The translations under genes and the position numbers were made by a program. This document shows positions 1 through 7,835 of a stretch of DNA of 15,642 nucleotides, one piece after another (position 1 is the first letter of the stretch; each line of letters opens with the position of its first letter). The stretch comes from Neisseria sicca 4320 (lineage in GTDB: Bacteria; Pseudomonadota; Gammaproteobacteria; Burkholderiales; Neisseriaceae). Where the stretch lies: NCBI RefSeq assembly GCF_000193735.1, contig NZ_AEPF01000048.1, positions 1 through 15,642 on the forward strand. The letters run 5' to 3'. The notes under the pieces are model-generated. The model ran no database searches. It was not told the DNA's origin and saw only the letters and a list, made by a program, of their open reading frames with translations.

Positions 1-8
1 TTAGCCAT
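1..8 (-). CDS. tufA: Elongation factor Tu, start codon and first residues only (partial)
   Basis: Only the start is inside the window. On the minus strand an ATG at 8-6 is followed by GCT and AA, reading Met-Ala and an incomplete codon, which fits the Met-Ala-Lys start of EF-Tu. An AAAGGA Shine-Dalgarno sequence (22-17) lies 8 nt upstream. The position directly after fusA is where the str operon (rpsL-rpsG-fusA-tufA) carries the EF-Tu gene, the GTPase that delivers aminoacyl-tRNA to the ribosome. The start and ribosome binding site are seen directly; the identity rests on gene order and two residues, so it is an inference. Confidence 0.72.
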
Positions 9-47
9 GAGCTAATTCCTTTACATTAAAGATCGATTAAAGAACAG

Positions 48-85
48 AGGTCGTCTGAAAAATCATTTCAGCCTTCAGACGACCT
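48..85 (-). repeat. Inverted pair of DNA uptake sequences between fusA and tufA
   Basis: AGGTCGTCTGAA (48-59) and its exact reverse complement TTCAGACGACCT (74-85) form a perfect 12-bp stem with a 14-nt loop, 11 bp past the fusA stop. Inverted DUS pairs commonly serve as terminators in Neisseria. Here the minus-strand sequence after the stem is CTGTTCTTTAATC, a poor U-tract, and tufA follows about 40 nt later. It may therefore be a weak terminator, a processing or stability hairpin, or only an uptake signal. The repeat itself is certain; its effect on transcription is not. Confidence 0.85.
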
Positions 86-96
86 ATTTTGCCTGA

Positions 97-2202
97 TTAG
101 CCTTTACGGGCTTCAGTTACAGCAGCAGCTACGTGGGCAGGAGCTTCAGAATATTTCTTGAACTCCATAGAGTAAGTAGCGCGGCCTTGGGTTGCAGAAC
201 GCAGGTCGGTAGAATAACCGAACATTTCTGCCAGAGGTACTTCGGCACGGACTTTTTTACCGCCGATACCGTCATCATCCATACCCAATACAACGCCACG
301 ACGACGGTTCAAGTCGCCCATTACGTCACCCATGTATTCTTCAGGGGTTTCCACTTCAACTGCCATGATTGGCTCAAGCAGAGCAGGATTGGCTTTACGC
401 ATACCTTCTTTGAAGGCTTGAGAAGCAGCCAATTCGAAGGCCAGTTGAGAGGAGTCAACGTCGTGTGAAGAACCGAAGATCAAACGTACGCGTACGTCAA
501 CTACTGGATAGCCTGCAACGATACCGTTAGGCAGGGTATCGCGGATACCTTTATCGACAGAAGGAATGAATTCGCGAGGGATCACACCACCTTTAATTTC
601 ATCGATAAATTCGTAGCCTTCGCCACCTGGTTCCATAGGTTCCATTTTGATCACAACGTGACCGTATTGACCTTTACCACCGGATTGCTTGGCGTGTTTG
701 TATTCGGCTTCGACTTCTTTGCGAATGGTTTCGCGGTAAGCCACTTGAGGCGCACCGATGTTCGCTTCCACACCGAATTCGCGTTTCATACGGTCAACAA
801 TAATTTCCAAGTGCAGCTCACCCATACCGGAAATAATGGTTTGACCGGATTCTTCGTCTGTACGAACACGGAAAGAAGGGTCTTCTTTAGCCAGACGGTT
901 CAGGGCGATACCCATTTTCTCTTGGTCGGCTTTGGTTTTCGGCTCAACGGCAATATGGATTACCGGCTCAGGGAATTCCATGCGTTCCAAAATAATCGGC
1001 GCACTTTCTGCACACAAGGTTTCACCGGTAGTAACGTCTTTCAGACCGATAGCAGCTGCGATATCGCCAGCGCGTACTTCTTCAATTTCAGTACGGTCTG
1101 CAGCAGTCATTTGTACTAAACGGCCGATACGTTCACGAGTGCCTTTTACAGAGTTCAATACGGTATCACCGGATTTCACGACACCGGAGTAAACGCGGAT
1201 GAAAGTCAGCTGACCAACGTATTTGTCGTTCAACATTTTGAACGCCAATGCAGAGAATTTCTCTTCATCGCTGGCTTGGCGGCTGTCGGCTTCTTCAGTA
1301 TTAGGGTTAACACCTTGAACCGGAGGAATATCGGTAGGAGCCGGCAGCAATTCTACAACTGCGTCCAACATACGTTGAACACCTTTGTTTTTAAATGCAG
1401 AACCACACAACATCGGTTGGATTTCGCCCGCCAGAGTACGTTGACGCAAACCGCCTACGATTTCTTCCTCAGTCAGCTCATCGCCGCCCAAGTATTTATC
1501 CATCAATTCTTCGCTGGCTTCTGCTGCAGCTTCAATCATGTTTTGACGCCATTCTTCAGCAGTTTCAACCAACTCAGCAGGAATATCGCCATAGGTAAAG
1601 GTCGTGCCTTTGTCAGCTTCGTTCCAGATGATAGATTTCATTTTCAGCAGGTCAACAACGCCACTGAAGCTATCTTCTGCACCAACCGGGATTACGATAG
1701 GTACAGGGTTTGCGCGCAAACGGGTTTTCATTTGCTCGACAACGCGGAAGAAGTTGGCACCCTGACGGTCCATTTTGTTTACAAACGCCAAGCGCGGTAC
1801 TTGGTATTTGTTAGCTTGACGCCATACGGTTTCAGATTGTGGCTGAACACCGCCCACTGCGCAGTAAACCATTACCGCACCGTCCAATACACGCATAGAG
1901 CGCTCCACCTCTACGGTAAAGTCAACGTGTCCCGGTGTGTCGATGATGTTGAAGCGGTGTTCAGGGAATTGTTTCGCCATACCGGACCAGTAGGAAGTTA
2001 CGGCAGCAGAAGTAATGGTAATACCACGCTCTTGCTCTTGTTCCATGTAGTCGGTAGTAGCCGCACCGTCATGTACCTCGCCCAATTTGTGGGTCAAACC
2101 GGTATAGAACAAAATACGTTCTGTAGTAGTGGTTTTACCCGCGTCGATATGAGCGGAAATACCGATGTTGCGGTACAGGCTGATCGGGGTCTTACGAGCC
2201 AT
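97..2202 (-). CDS. fusA: Elongation factor G
   Basis: This is a 701-residue translational GTPase that drives tRNA and mRNA translocation on the ribosome and, with the recycling factor RRF, splits post-termination ribosomes. The length is normal for bacterial EF-G. The G domain shows the P-loop AHIDAGKT (residues 17-24), the switch I region with RGITI (59-63), the switch II motif DTPGHVDF (88-95) and the base-specificity motif NKMD (142-145). Beta-barrel domain II and the C-terminal domains III-V follow without interruption. The ATG is 18 bp from the rpsG stop and has an AAAGG Shine-Dalgarno sequence. It is the third gene of the str operon and is probably transcribed from the promoter before rpsL. 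No frameshift or missing motif is seen. Confidence 0.98.
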   Translation of the reverse strand: MARKTPISLYRNIGISAHIDAGKTTTTERILFYTGLTHKLGEVHDGAATTDYMEQEQERGITITSAAVTSYWSGMAKQFPEHRFNIIDTPGHVDFTVEVERSMRVLDGAVMVYCAVGGVQPQSETVWRQANKYQVPRLAFVNKMDRQGANFFRVVEQMKTRLRANPVPIVIPVGAEDSFSGVVDLLKMKSIIWNEADKGTTFTYGDIPAELVETAEEWRQNMIEAAAEASEELMDKYLGGDELTEEEIVGGLRQRTLAGEIQPMLCGSAFKNKGVQRMLDAVVELLPAPTDIPPVQGVNPNTEEADSRQASDEEKFSALAFKMLNDKYVGQLTFIRVYSGVVKSGDTVLNSVKGTRERIGRLVQMTAADRTEIEEVRAGDIAAAIGLKDVTTGETLCAESAPIILERMEFPEPVIHIAVEPKTKADQEKMGIALNRLAKEDPSFRVRTDEESGQTIISGMGELHLEIIVDRMKREFGVEANIGAPQVAYRETIRKEVEAEYKHAKQSGGKGQYGHVVIKMEPMEPGGEGYEFIDEIKGGVIPREFIPSVDKGIRDTLPNGIVAGYPVVDVRVRLIFGSSHDVDSSQLAFELAASQAFKEGMRKANPALLEPIMAVEVETPEEYMGDVMGDLNRRRGVVLGMDDDGIGGKKVRAEVPLAEMFGYSTDLRSATQGRATYSMEFKKYSEAPAHVAAAVTEARKG

Positions 2203-2220
2203 TTTATTAGCCTTTCAAAA

Positions 2221-2691
2221 TTAGAAACGGAAGTGAGAGAATGCTTTGTTGGCTTCAGCCATGCGGTGTACTTCTTCACGTTTTTTCAACGCACCGCCAC
2301 GACCTTCGGACGCATCAATCAACTCGCCTGCCAAACGCAGGTCCATGGATTTCTCACCACGTTTGCGGGCCGCATCGCGAACCCAGCGCATTGCAAGAGC
2401 CAGACGGCGTGAAGGGCGAACCTCAACAGGAACTTGGTAGTTTGCACCACCTACACGGCGGCTTTTCACTTCCACGATAGGCTTGGCGTTTGCAATGGCT
2501 TCGTTGAATACTTCGATTGCTGCTTTGCCGGTTTTTTTCTCGATTTGCTCCAACGCACCGTAAACGATACGCTCGGCAACAGATTTTTTACCGTCAATCA
2601 TCAATACGTTCATGAATTTAGTCAGCTCGACGCTGCCAAATTTAGGATCAGGCAACACATCGCGCTTGGGGACTTCTCTACGTCTTGGCAT
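2221..2691 (-). CDS. rpsG: 30S ribosomal protein S7
   Basis: S7 is a 156-residue primary binder of the 3' major domain of 16S rRNA that nucleates the head of the 30S subunit and lies near the E site. The start MPRRREV, the central segment KSRRVGGANYQVPVEV (about 76-91) and the basic C-terminus are typical. An in-frame TTG 11 codons upstream is not the start: the ATG at 2691 has AAAGGAAA just upstream and gives the family's standard length. S7 is the translational repressor of the str operon in E. coli, acting in the rpsL-rpsG spacer, and the spacer before this gene has matching hairpins. fusA follows after 18 bp, which suggests coupled translation. Confidence 0.97.
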   Translation of the reverse strand: MPRRREVPKRDVLPDPKFGSVELTKFMNVLMIDGKKSVAERIVYGALEQIEKKTGKAAIEVFNEAIANAKPIVEVKSRRVGGANYQVPVEVRPSRRLALAMRWVRDAARKRGEKSMDLRLAGELIDASEGRGGALKKREEVHRMAEANKAFSHFRF

Positions 2692-2808
2692 TTTAATTTC
2701 CTTTAATCTATTCAGTCGGGTCAATTCCCATGAATACCCAAAAGAGTATTCACTTACTCGGCCGTTGTTCAGCTTAGGCGGCCGACGTGCCTATTTAAGT
2801 CCCTGCAA
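2692..2808 (-). promoter_or_regulatory. rpsL-rpsG spacer with two hairpins, candidate S7 autoregulatory site
   Basis: This 117-bp spacer is long for a tight ribosomal operon and holds two perfect inverted repeats. TCGGCCG (2758-2764) pairs with CGGCCGA (2779-2785) across a 14-nt loop. TGAATAC (2731-2737) pairs with GTATTCA (2746-2752) across an 8-nt loop. Both lie before the rpsG Shine-Dalgarno sequence. In E. coli, S7 binds a two-part structure in this same spacer to repress rpsG and fusA translation. The stems are seen directly. Their role as an S7 target is inferred from position; I did not match the E. coli site base for base. Confidence 0.5.
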
Positions 2809-3180
2809 TTATTTAGGACGCTTAGCACCGTATTTAGAACGGGCTTGTTTACGGTCTTTAACACCTGCAGTATCCAAGGAACCGCGTACAGTGTGGTAAC
2901 GCACACCCGGCAAGTCTTTTACACGACCGCCGCGAATCAGTACGACGCTGTGCTCTTGGAGGTTGTGGCCTTCACCGCCGATGTATGAAATGACTTCAAA
3001 ACCGTTGGTCAGGCGAACTTTACATACTTTACGCAATGCAGAGTTAGGTTTTTTAGGGGTAGTCGTGTATACACGGGTGCACACACCGCGTTTTTGCGGG
3101 CAAGCTTCCAGTGCAGGCACTTTATTTACGTACACAGGCTTTTGACGGCCTTTGCGTACCAATTGGTTGATAGTTGGCAT
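2809..3180 (-). CDS. rpsL: 30S ribosomal protein S12
   Basis: S12 is a 123-residue protein of the 30S decoding centre that monitors codon-anticodon pairing and is the classical streptomycin resistance locus. The conserved loop TTTPKKPNSALRK (39-51) and the segment RGGRVKDLPGVRYHT (83-97) are intact. Lys43 and Lys88, the main resistance positions, are both unchanged lysines, and Asp89, the usual RimO methylthiolation site, is present. A TTG 16 codons upstream is in frame but lies inside the leader hairpin; the ATG at 3180 has CAGGACGAG upstream and the family's MPTINQLVRK start. It is the first gene of the str operon, read from the promoter about 60 bp upstream. Confidence 0.98.
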   Translation of the reverse strand: MPTINQLVRKGRQKPVYVNKVPALEACPQKRGVCTRVYTTTPKKPNSALRKVCKVRLTNGFEVISYIGGEGHNLQEHSVVLIRGGRVKDLPGVRYHTVRGSLDTAGVKDRKQARSKYGAKRPK

Positions 3181-3206
3181 ATTTTCTCGTCCTGTTGAGT
3201 TAAATA

Positions 3207-3229
3207 CTTGCCGACACCATGTCGGCAAG
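3207..3229 (-). promoter_or_regulatory. 5' leader hairpin of the str operon transcript
   Basis: CTTGCCGAC (3207-3215) and GTCGGCAAG (3221-3229) form a perfect 9-bp stem closed by a 5-nt loop. The predicted transcription start, about 7 nt past the -10 box, falls at or within a base or two of 3229, so the mRNA would begin with this stem. No U-run follows, so it is not a terminator. By analogy with 5'-terminal stems such as that of ompA, it may protect the transcript from RppH and RNase E; that function is inferred. Confidence 0.6.
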
Positions 3230-3235
3230 CGTGGA

Positions 3236-3265
3236 ATTATATTTTTATTGCAAGAGTTTAGTCAA
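3236..3265 (-). promoter_or_regulatory. Sigma70-type promoter of the str operon (rpsL)
   Basis: On the minus strand TTGACT (3265-3260) and a perfect TATAAT (3241-3236) are 18 bp apart. An AT-rich stretch upstream of the -35 (about 3275-3302) could act as an UP element. It lies 55 bp before the rpsL start and downstream of the rpoC terminator, so it would start the str operon as a separate unit. The consensus match is seen directly; the start site near 3229 is predicted. Confidence 0.85.
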
Positions 3266-3321
3266 GCAAACGGTAGAGAAAATTTGGTATTTTGTATTTA
3301 CTAAGAACTATTTAGCAACTG

Positions 3322-3381
3322 AGTTCGTCTGAAATGGATAAAGGGTTATCAAACGATACGCACTCTTTGTTCAGACGACCT
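3322..3381. repeat. Imperfect inverted DUS pair in the rpoC-rpsL gap
   Basis: An exact DUS (TTCAGACGACCT, 3370-3381) faces a copy with one mismatch (AGTTCGTCTGAA, 3322-3333) across 36 nt. The altered base is the third. The gap from 3181 to 3533 has no convincing gene. Besides this pair it holds the leader hairpin, the str promoter, another exact DUS at 3464-3475 and the rpoC terminator. I see nothing recognisable at 3382-3463. Confidence 0.8.
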
Positions 3382-3463
3382 TTATCAAGCATAAATCGGT
3401 TTGCAACTCTATTAGAGCCACCCTTCCTACCGTACTTTTCATAACGACACTGATAATCCACAC

Positions 3464-3475
3464 AGGTCGTCTGAA
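3464..3475 (+). repeat. DNA uptake sequence overlapping the rpoC terminator tail
   Basis: An exact AGGTCGTCTGAA abuts the rpoC terminator. Read on the minus strand, the U-tract after the terminator stem (CTTTTTC) runs directly into TTCAGACGACCT, so the last Ts of the terminator are shared with the DUS. DUS at the ends of transcription units are typical of Neisseria. Confidence 0.92.
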
Positions 3476-3511
3476 AAAGAAAACCGCAAGTGGTATTGCC
3501 TTGCGGTTTTC
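3474..3511 (-). terminator. Rho-independent terminator of rpoC and the beta operon
   Basis: GAAAACCGCAAG (3479-3490) and CTTGCGGTTTTC (3500-3511) form a perfect 12-bp stem with a 9-nt loop, starting 22 bp past the rpoC stop. On the minus strand the stem ends in GGTTTTC followed by TTTTT, a good U-tract. The plus strand shows only CTCTT after the stem, so it mainly serves minus-strand transcription. It closes the secE-to-rpoC transcription block before the str promoter. Confidence 0.92.
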
Positions 3512-3533
3512 TCTTAAACAAACATCCTACGGA

Positions 3534-6500
3534 TTATTCATCTGTTGCTTCGATTTCGGAAGCTTCTTGCTCCGCTTCCTGCCATTGCTGGCGGCGGCTA
3601 CGGTGGTAAGTCAAACCGGTACCGGCAGGAATCAGACGACCTACGATTACGTTCTCTTTCAGACCACGCAACTCGTCTTGTTTGCCCATGATGGCGGCTT
3701 CGGTCAGAACGCGGGTCGTTTCTTGGAACGATGCGGCAGAAATGAAGCTGTCAGTAGACAGAGAGGCTTTGGTAATACCCAACAATACGTTTTCGTAACG
3801 TGCCAGTTCTTTACCTTCTTCCAAAGCTTTTTCATTGGCTGTCATGACATCGCCACGTTCAACTTGTTCACCGGTAATGAATTCAGTTTCACCTGAATCG
3901 ACGATATTCACACGGCGCAGCATCTGACGGATGATGACTTCGATGTGTTTATCGGAAATTTTCACACCTTGCAGGCGGTAAACCTCTTGCACTTCTTGAA
4001 CGATATAACGCGCCAGTGCTTCGATACCTTGCAGACGCAGGATATCATGCGGATCAACAGCTCCGTCCACGATGGTTTCACCACGGTTTACCACTTGACC
4101 GTCGTGCACCAAAATTTGTTTCTCTTTAGAAATCAAAGTTTCGTATGCCACGCCGTCTACGTCAGTGATGATCAGACGTTGCTTGCCTTTGGTCTCTTTA
4201 CCGAAAGAAACGGTACCGGTAATTTCTGCCAGCATACCTGCATCTTTCGGCACGCGTGCTTCAAACAACTCGGCAACGCGCGGCAGACCACCGGTAATGT
4301 CGCGGGTTTTGGAAGAGGCTTGCGGGATACGCGCCAATACGTCACCTTTACCGATTTCCTGACCTTCGCGTACGGTAATCACAGCACCCACGGGGAATGC
4401 CATAGATACCGGAGTGGAAGTACCCGGGATGCAGATTTCCAAACCGTTTTCATCCAAGAGTTTCACAGTCGGACGCAACAGTTTGGATGCGCTGCTGGAG
4501 CGGCGTTTACCGTCAATAACCACCAAAGTGGACAAACCGGTTACATCGTCAGTTTGTTTGGCAACGGTTACACCCTCTTCCACGTTCTCGAATTTCACCC
4601 AACCTGCATGTTCGGTAATCATCGGACGGGTATGCGGATCCCAAGTTGCCAACGTTTGACCGGCTTTAATGGCTTCACCGTCTTGAACCATCAAAATCGC
4701 ACCGTAAGGCACTTTGTGGCGTTCGCGCTCACGACCGATGTCATCATGAATAACGACTTCGCAAGAGCGTCCGATGACAACCAATTCGCCTTTGTTGTTG
4801 GCAACATAACGCATTTGGCTACTGAATCGTGCCGTACCGTTGGATTTGGCTTCAACTTGGCTGGCTGCTGCCGCACGGGATGCCGCACCACCGATGTGGA
4901 ACGTACGCATGGTCAACTGGGTACCCGGTTCACCGATAGACTGAGCAGCAATCACGCCGACTGCTTCTCCGGCATTGACCAATTTGCCGCGTGCCAAGTC
5001 GCGACCATAACAGTGTGCGCACAAGCCATGGCGGGTTTTACAAGTAATTGGGGTACGGACCTTGACTTCATCGACACCGGATTGGTCAATCATATCCACC
5101 AGTTTTTCAGTCAACAGCGTACCGGCTTCAACCAAGGTCTCACCACTTGACGGATCGACAACGTCAGACGCGGTAACACGACCCAAAATACGATCGCGCA
5201 ATGCTTCAATCACATCACCGCCTTGTACGACCGCCTTCATGACAAAGCCGTCTGAAGTACCACAATCGTCTTCAACAACGACCAAGTCTTGAGTTACATC
5301 TACCAGACGACGGGTCAGGTAACCGGAGTTCGCGGTTTTCAATGCGGTATCCGCCAAACCCTTACGCGCACCGTGGGTCGCAATAAAGTATTGCAATACG
5401 GTCAGACCTTCGCGGAAGTTTGAGGTAATCGGCGTCTCAATAATCGAGCCGTCAGGTTTTGCCATCAAACCGCGCATACCGGACAACTGTTTAATCTGAG
5501 CCGCAGAACCACGGGCACCAGAGTCCGCCATCATGTAGATGGAGTTGAATGACTCTTGATCGACCTCGTTGCCATCACGATCGATAACTTTTTGTTTGGA
5601 CAAGTTATCCATCATCGCTTTAGCGATTTTATCGCCGGCACGACCCCAAATATCCACCACTTTGTTGTAGCGTTCGCCGTTGGTGACCAAACCTTGACGG
5701 TATTGGTCTTCGATTTCTTTAACCTCGGCATTGGCTTCAGCCAACAAGGCTGCTTTTTCTTTCGGAATTTCCATGTCGTCAACAGCAATGGAAATACCGC
5801 CTTTGGCTGCGAATCCAAAACCGGTATACATCAAGTGGTCGGCGAAGATAACCGTATCGCGCAAACCGCATAGGCGGAACGATGCGTTAATCAGCTTGGA
5901 AATTTCTTTTTTCTTCAGCGCTTTGTTGATGTATTCGAACGGCAGGCCTTTAGGTAGGATTTCGCTCAACAATGCACGACCCACAGTCGTTTCGTAACGG
6001 GTAACGACTGGCTCGAATTCACCGGCTTCGTTTTTCACCCATTCGCGCAGACGTACGGTGATTTTCGTACCCAGCTCAACCTGTTTGGTATGGTATGCAC
6101 GATGCACTTCTTTTACATCAGCAAACAGGCTACCCTCACCTTTGGCATTGATGCGGTCGCGGGTCATGTAGTACAGGCCCAATACGATGTCTTGGGAAGG
6201 TACGATAATAGGTTCGCCGTTGGCAGGAGACAATACGTTGTTTGAAGCCAGCATCAGTGTACGCGCTTCCATTTGCGCTTCCAAGCTCAATGGAACGTGT
6301 ACCGCCATTTGGTCACCGTCAAAGTCGGCGTTAAACGCGGCACATACCAACGGATGCAACTGAATGGCTTTACCTTCAATCAGGATAGGTTCAAACGCTT
6401 GAATACCCAAACGGTGCAGGGTCGGCGCACGATTCAGCATAATCGGATGTTCGCGAATGACTTCCTCCAAGATGTCCCATACTTCAGGTACTTCTTGCTC

Positions 6501-7709
6501 TACCAATTTTTTCGCTGCTTTAACGGTAGAGGCCAGACCTTGTTTTTCAAGTTTATGGAAAATGAACGGTTTGAACAGTTCCAAAGCCATTTTTTTCGGC
6601 AGACCGCATTGGTGCAGACGCAGGTATGGACCTACGGTAATCACGGAACGACCGGAGTAGTCCACACGTTTACCCAGCAGGTTTTGACGGAAACGACCGC
6701 CCTTACCTTTAATCATGTCTGCCAATGATTTCAACGGACGTTTGTTGGCACCGGTCATGGCTTTACCGCGACGACCGTTATCCAACAGCGAGTCAACCGC
6801 TTCTTGCAACATACGTTTTTCGTTGCGGACGATGATGTCTGGCGCGTGCAGTTCTAACAGGCGTTTCAGACGGTTGTTACGGTTGATGACGCGACGGTAT
6901 AAATCGTTCAAATCGGAAGTGGCAAAACGACCACCGTCCAACGGAACCAGAGGACGCAAATCAGGCGGCAATACTGGCAGCACGTCCATAATCATCCACT
7001 CCAGTTTCATACCGGAACGGTGGAAGGCTTCCAACACTTTCAAGCGTTTGGCGATTTTTTTGATTTTGGTATCTGAACCGGTCGACTCAAGCTCTTGGCG
7101 CAGGATTTCGATTTCGCCTGCTACATCCAAGGTGCGCAACAATTCGCGGATACCTTCCGCACCCATTTTGGCATCGAAATCGTCGCCGTATTCGTCCAGT
7201 TTGTTGTAGTAGTCATCTTCAGTTAGCAATTGACGGCGTTGCAGCGGAGTCATGCCGGGGTCGGTCACAACAAATGCTTCAAAGTACAATACGCGCTCGA
7301 TGTCGCGCAAAGTCATGTCCAACACCATGCCCAAACGAGAAGGCAAAGATTTCAAGAACCAAATGTGTGCGACAGGTGCGGCCAATTCGATATGACCCAT
7401 GCGTTCGCGGCGTACTTTGGACAAAGTCACTTCCACGCCACATTTTTCACAGGTTACACCTTTAAATTTCAAGCGTTTATATTTTCCGCACAAGCATTCG
7501 TAGTCTTTAACCGGACCAAAGATTTTGGCGCAGAACAGACCATCGCGCTCAGGTTTGAACGTGCGATAGTTGATGGTTTCAGGCTTTTTAACTTCGCCGT
7601 AAGACCATGAGCGGATGGTTTCGGGAGAAGCAATGCCGATTTTGATGGCATCAAACTCTTCTTCCATGCCGGCAGTTTGCAACGGATTAAATAAGTTCAA
7701 CAAATTCAT
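3534..7709 (-). CDS. rpoC: DNA-directed RNA polymerase subunit beta'
   Basis: This is the 1391-residue subunit that carries the catalytic Mg-binding loop of RNA polymerase. The active-site motif NADFDGD is at 460-466, with Asp462, Asp464 and Asp466 binding Mg. The N-terminal zinc ribbon has Cys72, Cys74, Cys87 and Cys90. The second zinc site has Cys816, Cys890, Cys897 and Cys900, each two residues beyond its E. coli counterpart. The trigger-loop segment LTMRTFHIGG follows the second site, and the C-terminal region includes VGRLIPAGTG. The ATG at 7709 has an AAGGAG Shine-Dalgarno sequence. The 167-bp gap from rpoB is unusually rich in DUS. A strong terminator follows the stop. No disruption is seen. 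Confidence 0.99.
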   Translation of the reverse strand: MNLLNLFNPLQTAGMEEEFDAIKIGIASPETIRSWSYGEVKKPETINYRTFKPERDGLFCAKIFGPVKDYECLCGKYKRLKFKGVTCEKCGVEVTLSKVRRERMGHIELAAPVAHIWFLKSLPSRLGMVLDMTLRDIERVLYFEAFVVTDPGMTPLQRRQLLTEDDYYNKLDEYGDDFDAKMGAEGIRELLRTLDVAGEIEILRQELESTGSDTKIKKIAKRLKVLEAFHRSGMKLEWMIMDVLPVLPPDLRPLVPLDGGRFATSDLNDLYRRVINRNNRLKRLLELHAPDIIVRNEKRMLQEAVDSLLDNGRRGKAMTGANKRPLKSLADMIKGKGGRFRQNLLGKRVDYSGRSVITVGPYLRLHQCGLPKKMALELFKPFIFHKLEKQGLASTVKAAKKLVEQEVPEVWDILEEVIREHPIMLNRAPTLHRLGIQAFEPILIEGKAIQLHPLVCAAFNADFDGDQMAVHVPLSLEAQMEARTLMLASNNVLSPANGEPIIVPSQDIVLGLYYMTRDRINAKGEGSLFADVKEVHRAYHTKQVELGTKITVRLREWVKNEAGEFEPVVTRYETTVGRALLSEILPKGLPFEYINKALKKKEISKLINASFRLCGLRDTVIFADHLMYTGFGFAAKGGISIAVDDMEIPKEKAALLAEANAEVKEIEDQYRQGLVTNGERYNKVVDIWGRAGDKIAKAMMDNLSKQKVIDRDGNEVDQESFNSIYMMADSGARGSAAQIKQLSGMRGLMAKPDGSIIETPITSNFREGLTVLQYFIATHGARKGLADTALKTANSGYLTRRLVDVTQDLVVVEDDCGTSDGFVMKAVVQGGDVIEALRDRILGRVTASDVVDPSSGETLVEAGTLLTEKLVDMIDQSGVDEVKVRTPITCKTRHGLCAHCYGRDLARGKLVNAGEAVGVIAAQSIGEPGTQLTMRTFHIGGAASRAAAASQVEAKSNGTARFSSQMRYVANNKGELVVIGRSCEVVIHDDIGRERERHKVPYGAILMVQDGEAIKAGQTLATWDPHTRPMITEHAGWVKFENVEEGVTVAKQTDDVTGLSTLVVIDGKRRSSSASKLLRPTVKLLDENGLEICIPGTSTPVSMAFPVGAVITVREGQEIGKGDVLARIPQASSKTRDITGGLPRVAELFEARVPKDAGMLAEITGTVSFGKETKGKQRLIITDVDGVAYETLISKEKQILVHDGQVVNRGETIVDGAVDPHDILRLQGIEALARYIVQEVQEVYRLQGVKISDKHIEVIIRQMLRRVNIVDSGETEFITGEQVERGDVMTANEKALEEGKELARYENVLLGITKASLSTDSFISAASFQETTRVLTEAAIMGKQDELRGLKENVIVGRLIPAGTGLTYHRSRRQQWQEAEQEASEIEATDE

Positions 7710-7778
7710 TTTTGCTCCTTGAAGGAAGTATTTTTACCGCGTGGCGGATTTTCGATATTAGAAACGGTACGTTGCGGT

Positions 7779-7790
7779 TTCAGACGACCT
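7779..7790 (-). repeat. DNA uptake sequence in the rpoB-rpoC spacer
   Basis: An exact TTCAGACGACCT on the plus strand, the first of three DUS copies in the 167-bp spacer. It has the same orientation as the copy at 7838 and the opposite one to the copy at 7856, so it could pair with the latter as an alternative partner. A weak promoter-like pair, CTGAAA and TAATAT 17 bp apart, overlaps its downstream side on the minus strand (about 7779 back to 7751); I do not call it a promoter. Confidence 0.92.
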
Positions 7791-7835
7791 GATCTGTTCA
7801 GATTCCGATTCATTCATTCTTATTCTGCAACCGCT

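Noticed and set aside
1276..2412. A 378-codon plus-strand open frame running across fusA and rpsG
   Set aside because: It is the antisense of two well-supported essential genes, has no plausible ribosome binding site or family resemblance, and crosses the boundary between them.
2692..2724. Upstream TTG start for rpsG adding 11 residues
   Set aside because: The extension covers the AAAGGAAA ribosome binding site, and S7 has its usual 156 residues from the ATG.
3181..3228. Upstream TTG start for rpsL adding 16 residues
   Set aside because: It lies within the leader hairpin at the predicted transcript start, leaving no room for a ribosome binding site; S12 begins at MPTINQ.
3312..3521. A 69-codon minus-strand open frame between rpoC and rpsL
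   Set aside because: It runs through the rpoC terminator stem and three DUS or near-DUS sites, lacks a Shine-Dalgarno sequence and resembles nothing known; chance in a short gap is likelier.
3945..5150. A 401-codon plus-strand open frame inside rpoC
   Set aside because: It lies wholly antisense to the conserved beta' coding sequence; its composition mirrors rpoC codon use and it resembles no protein family.
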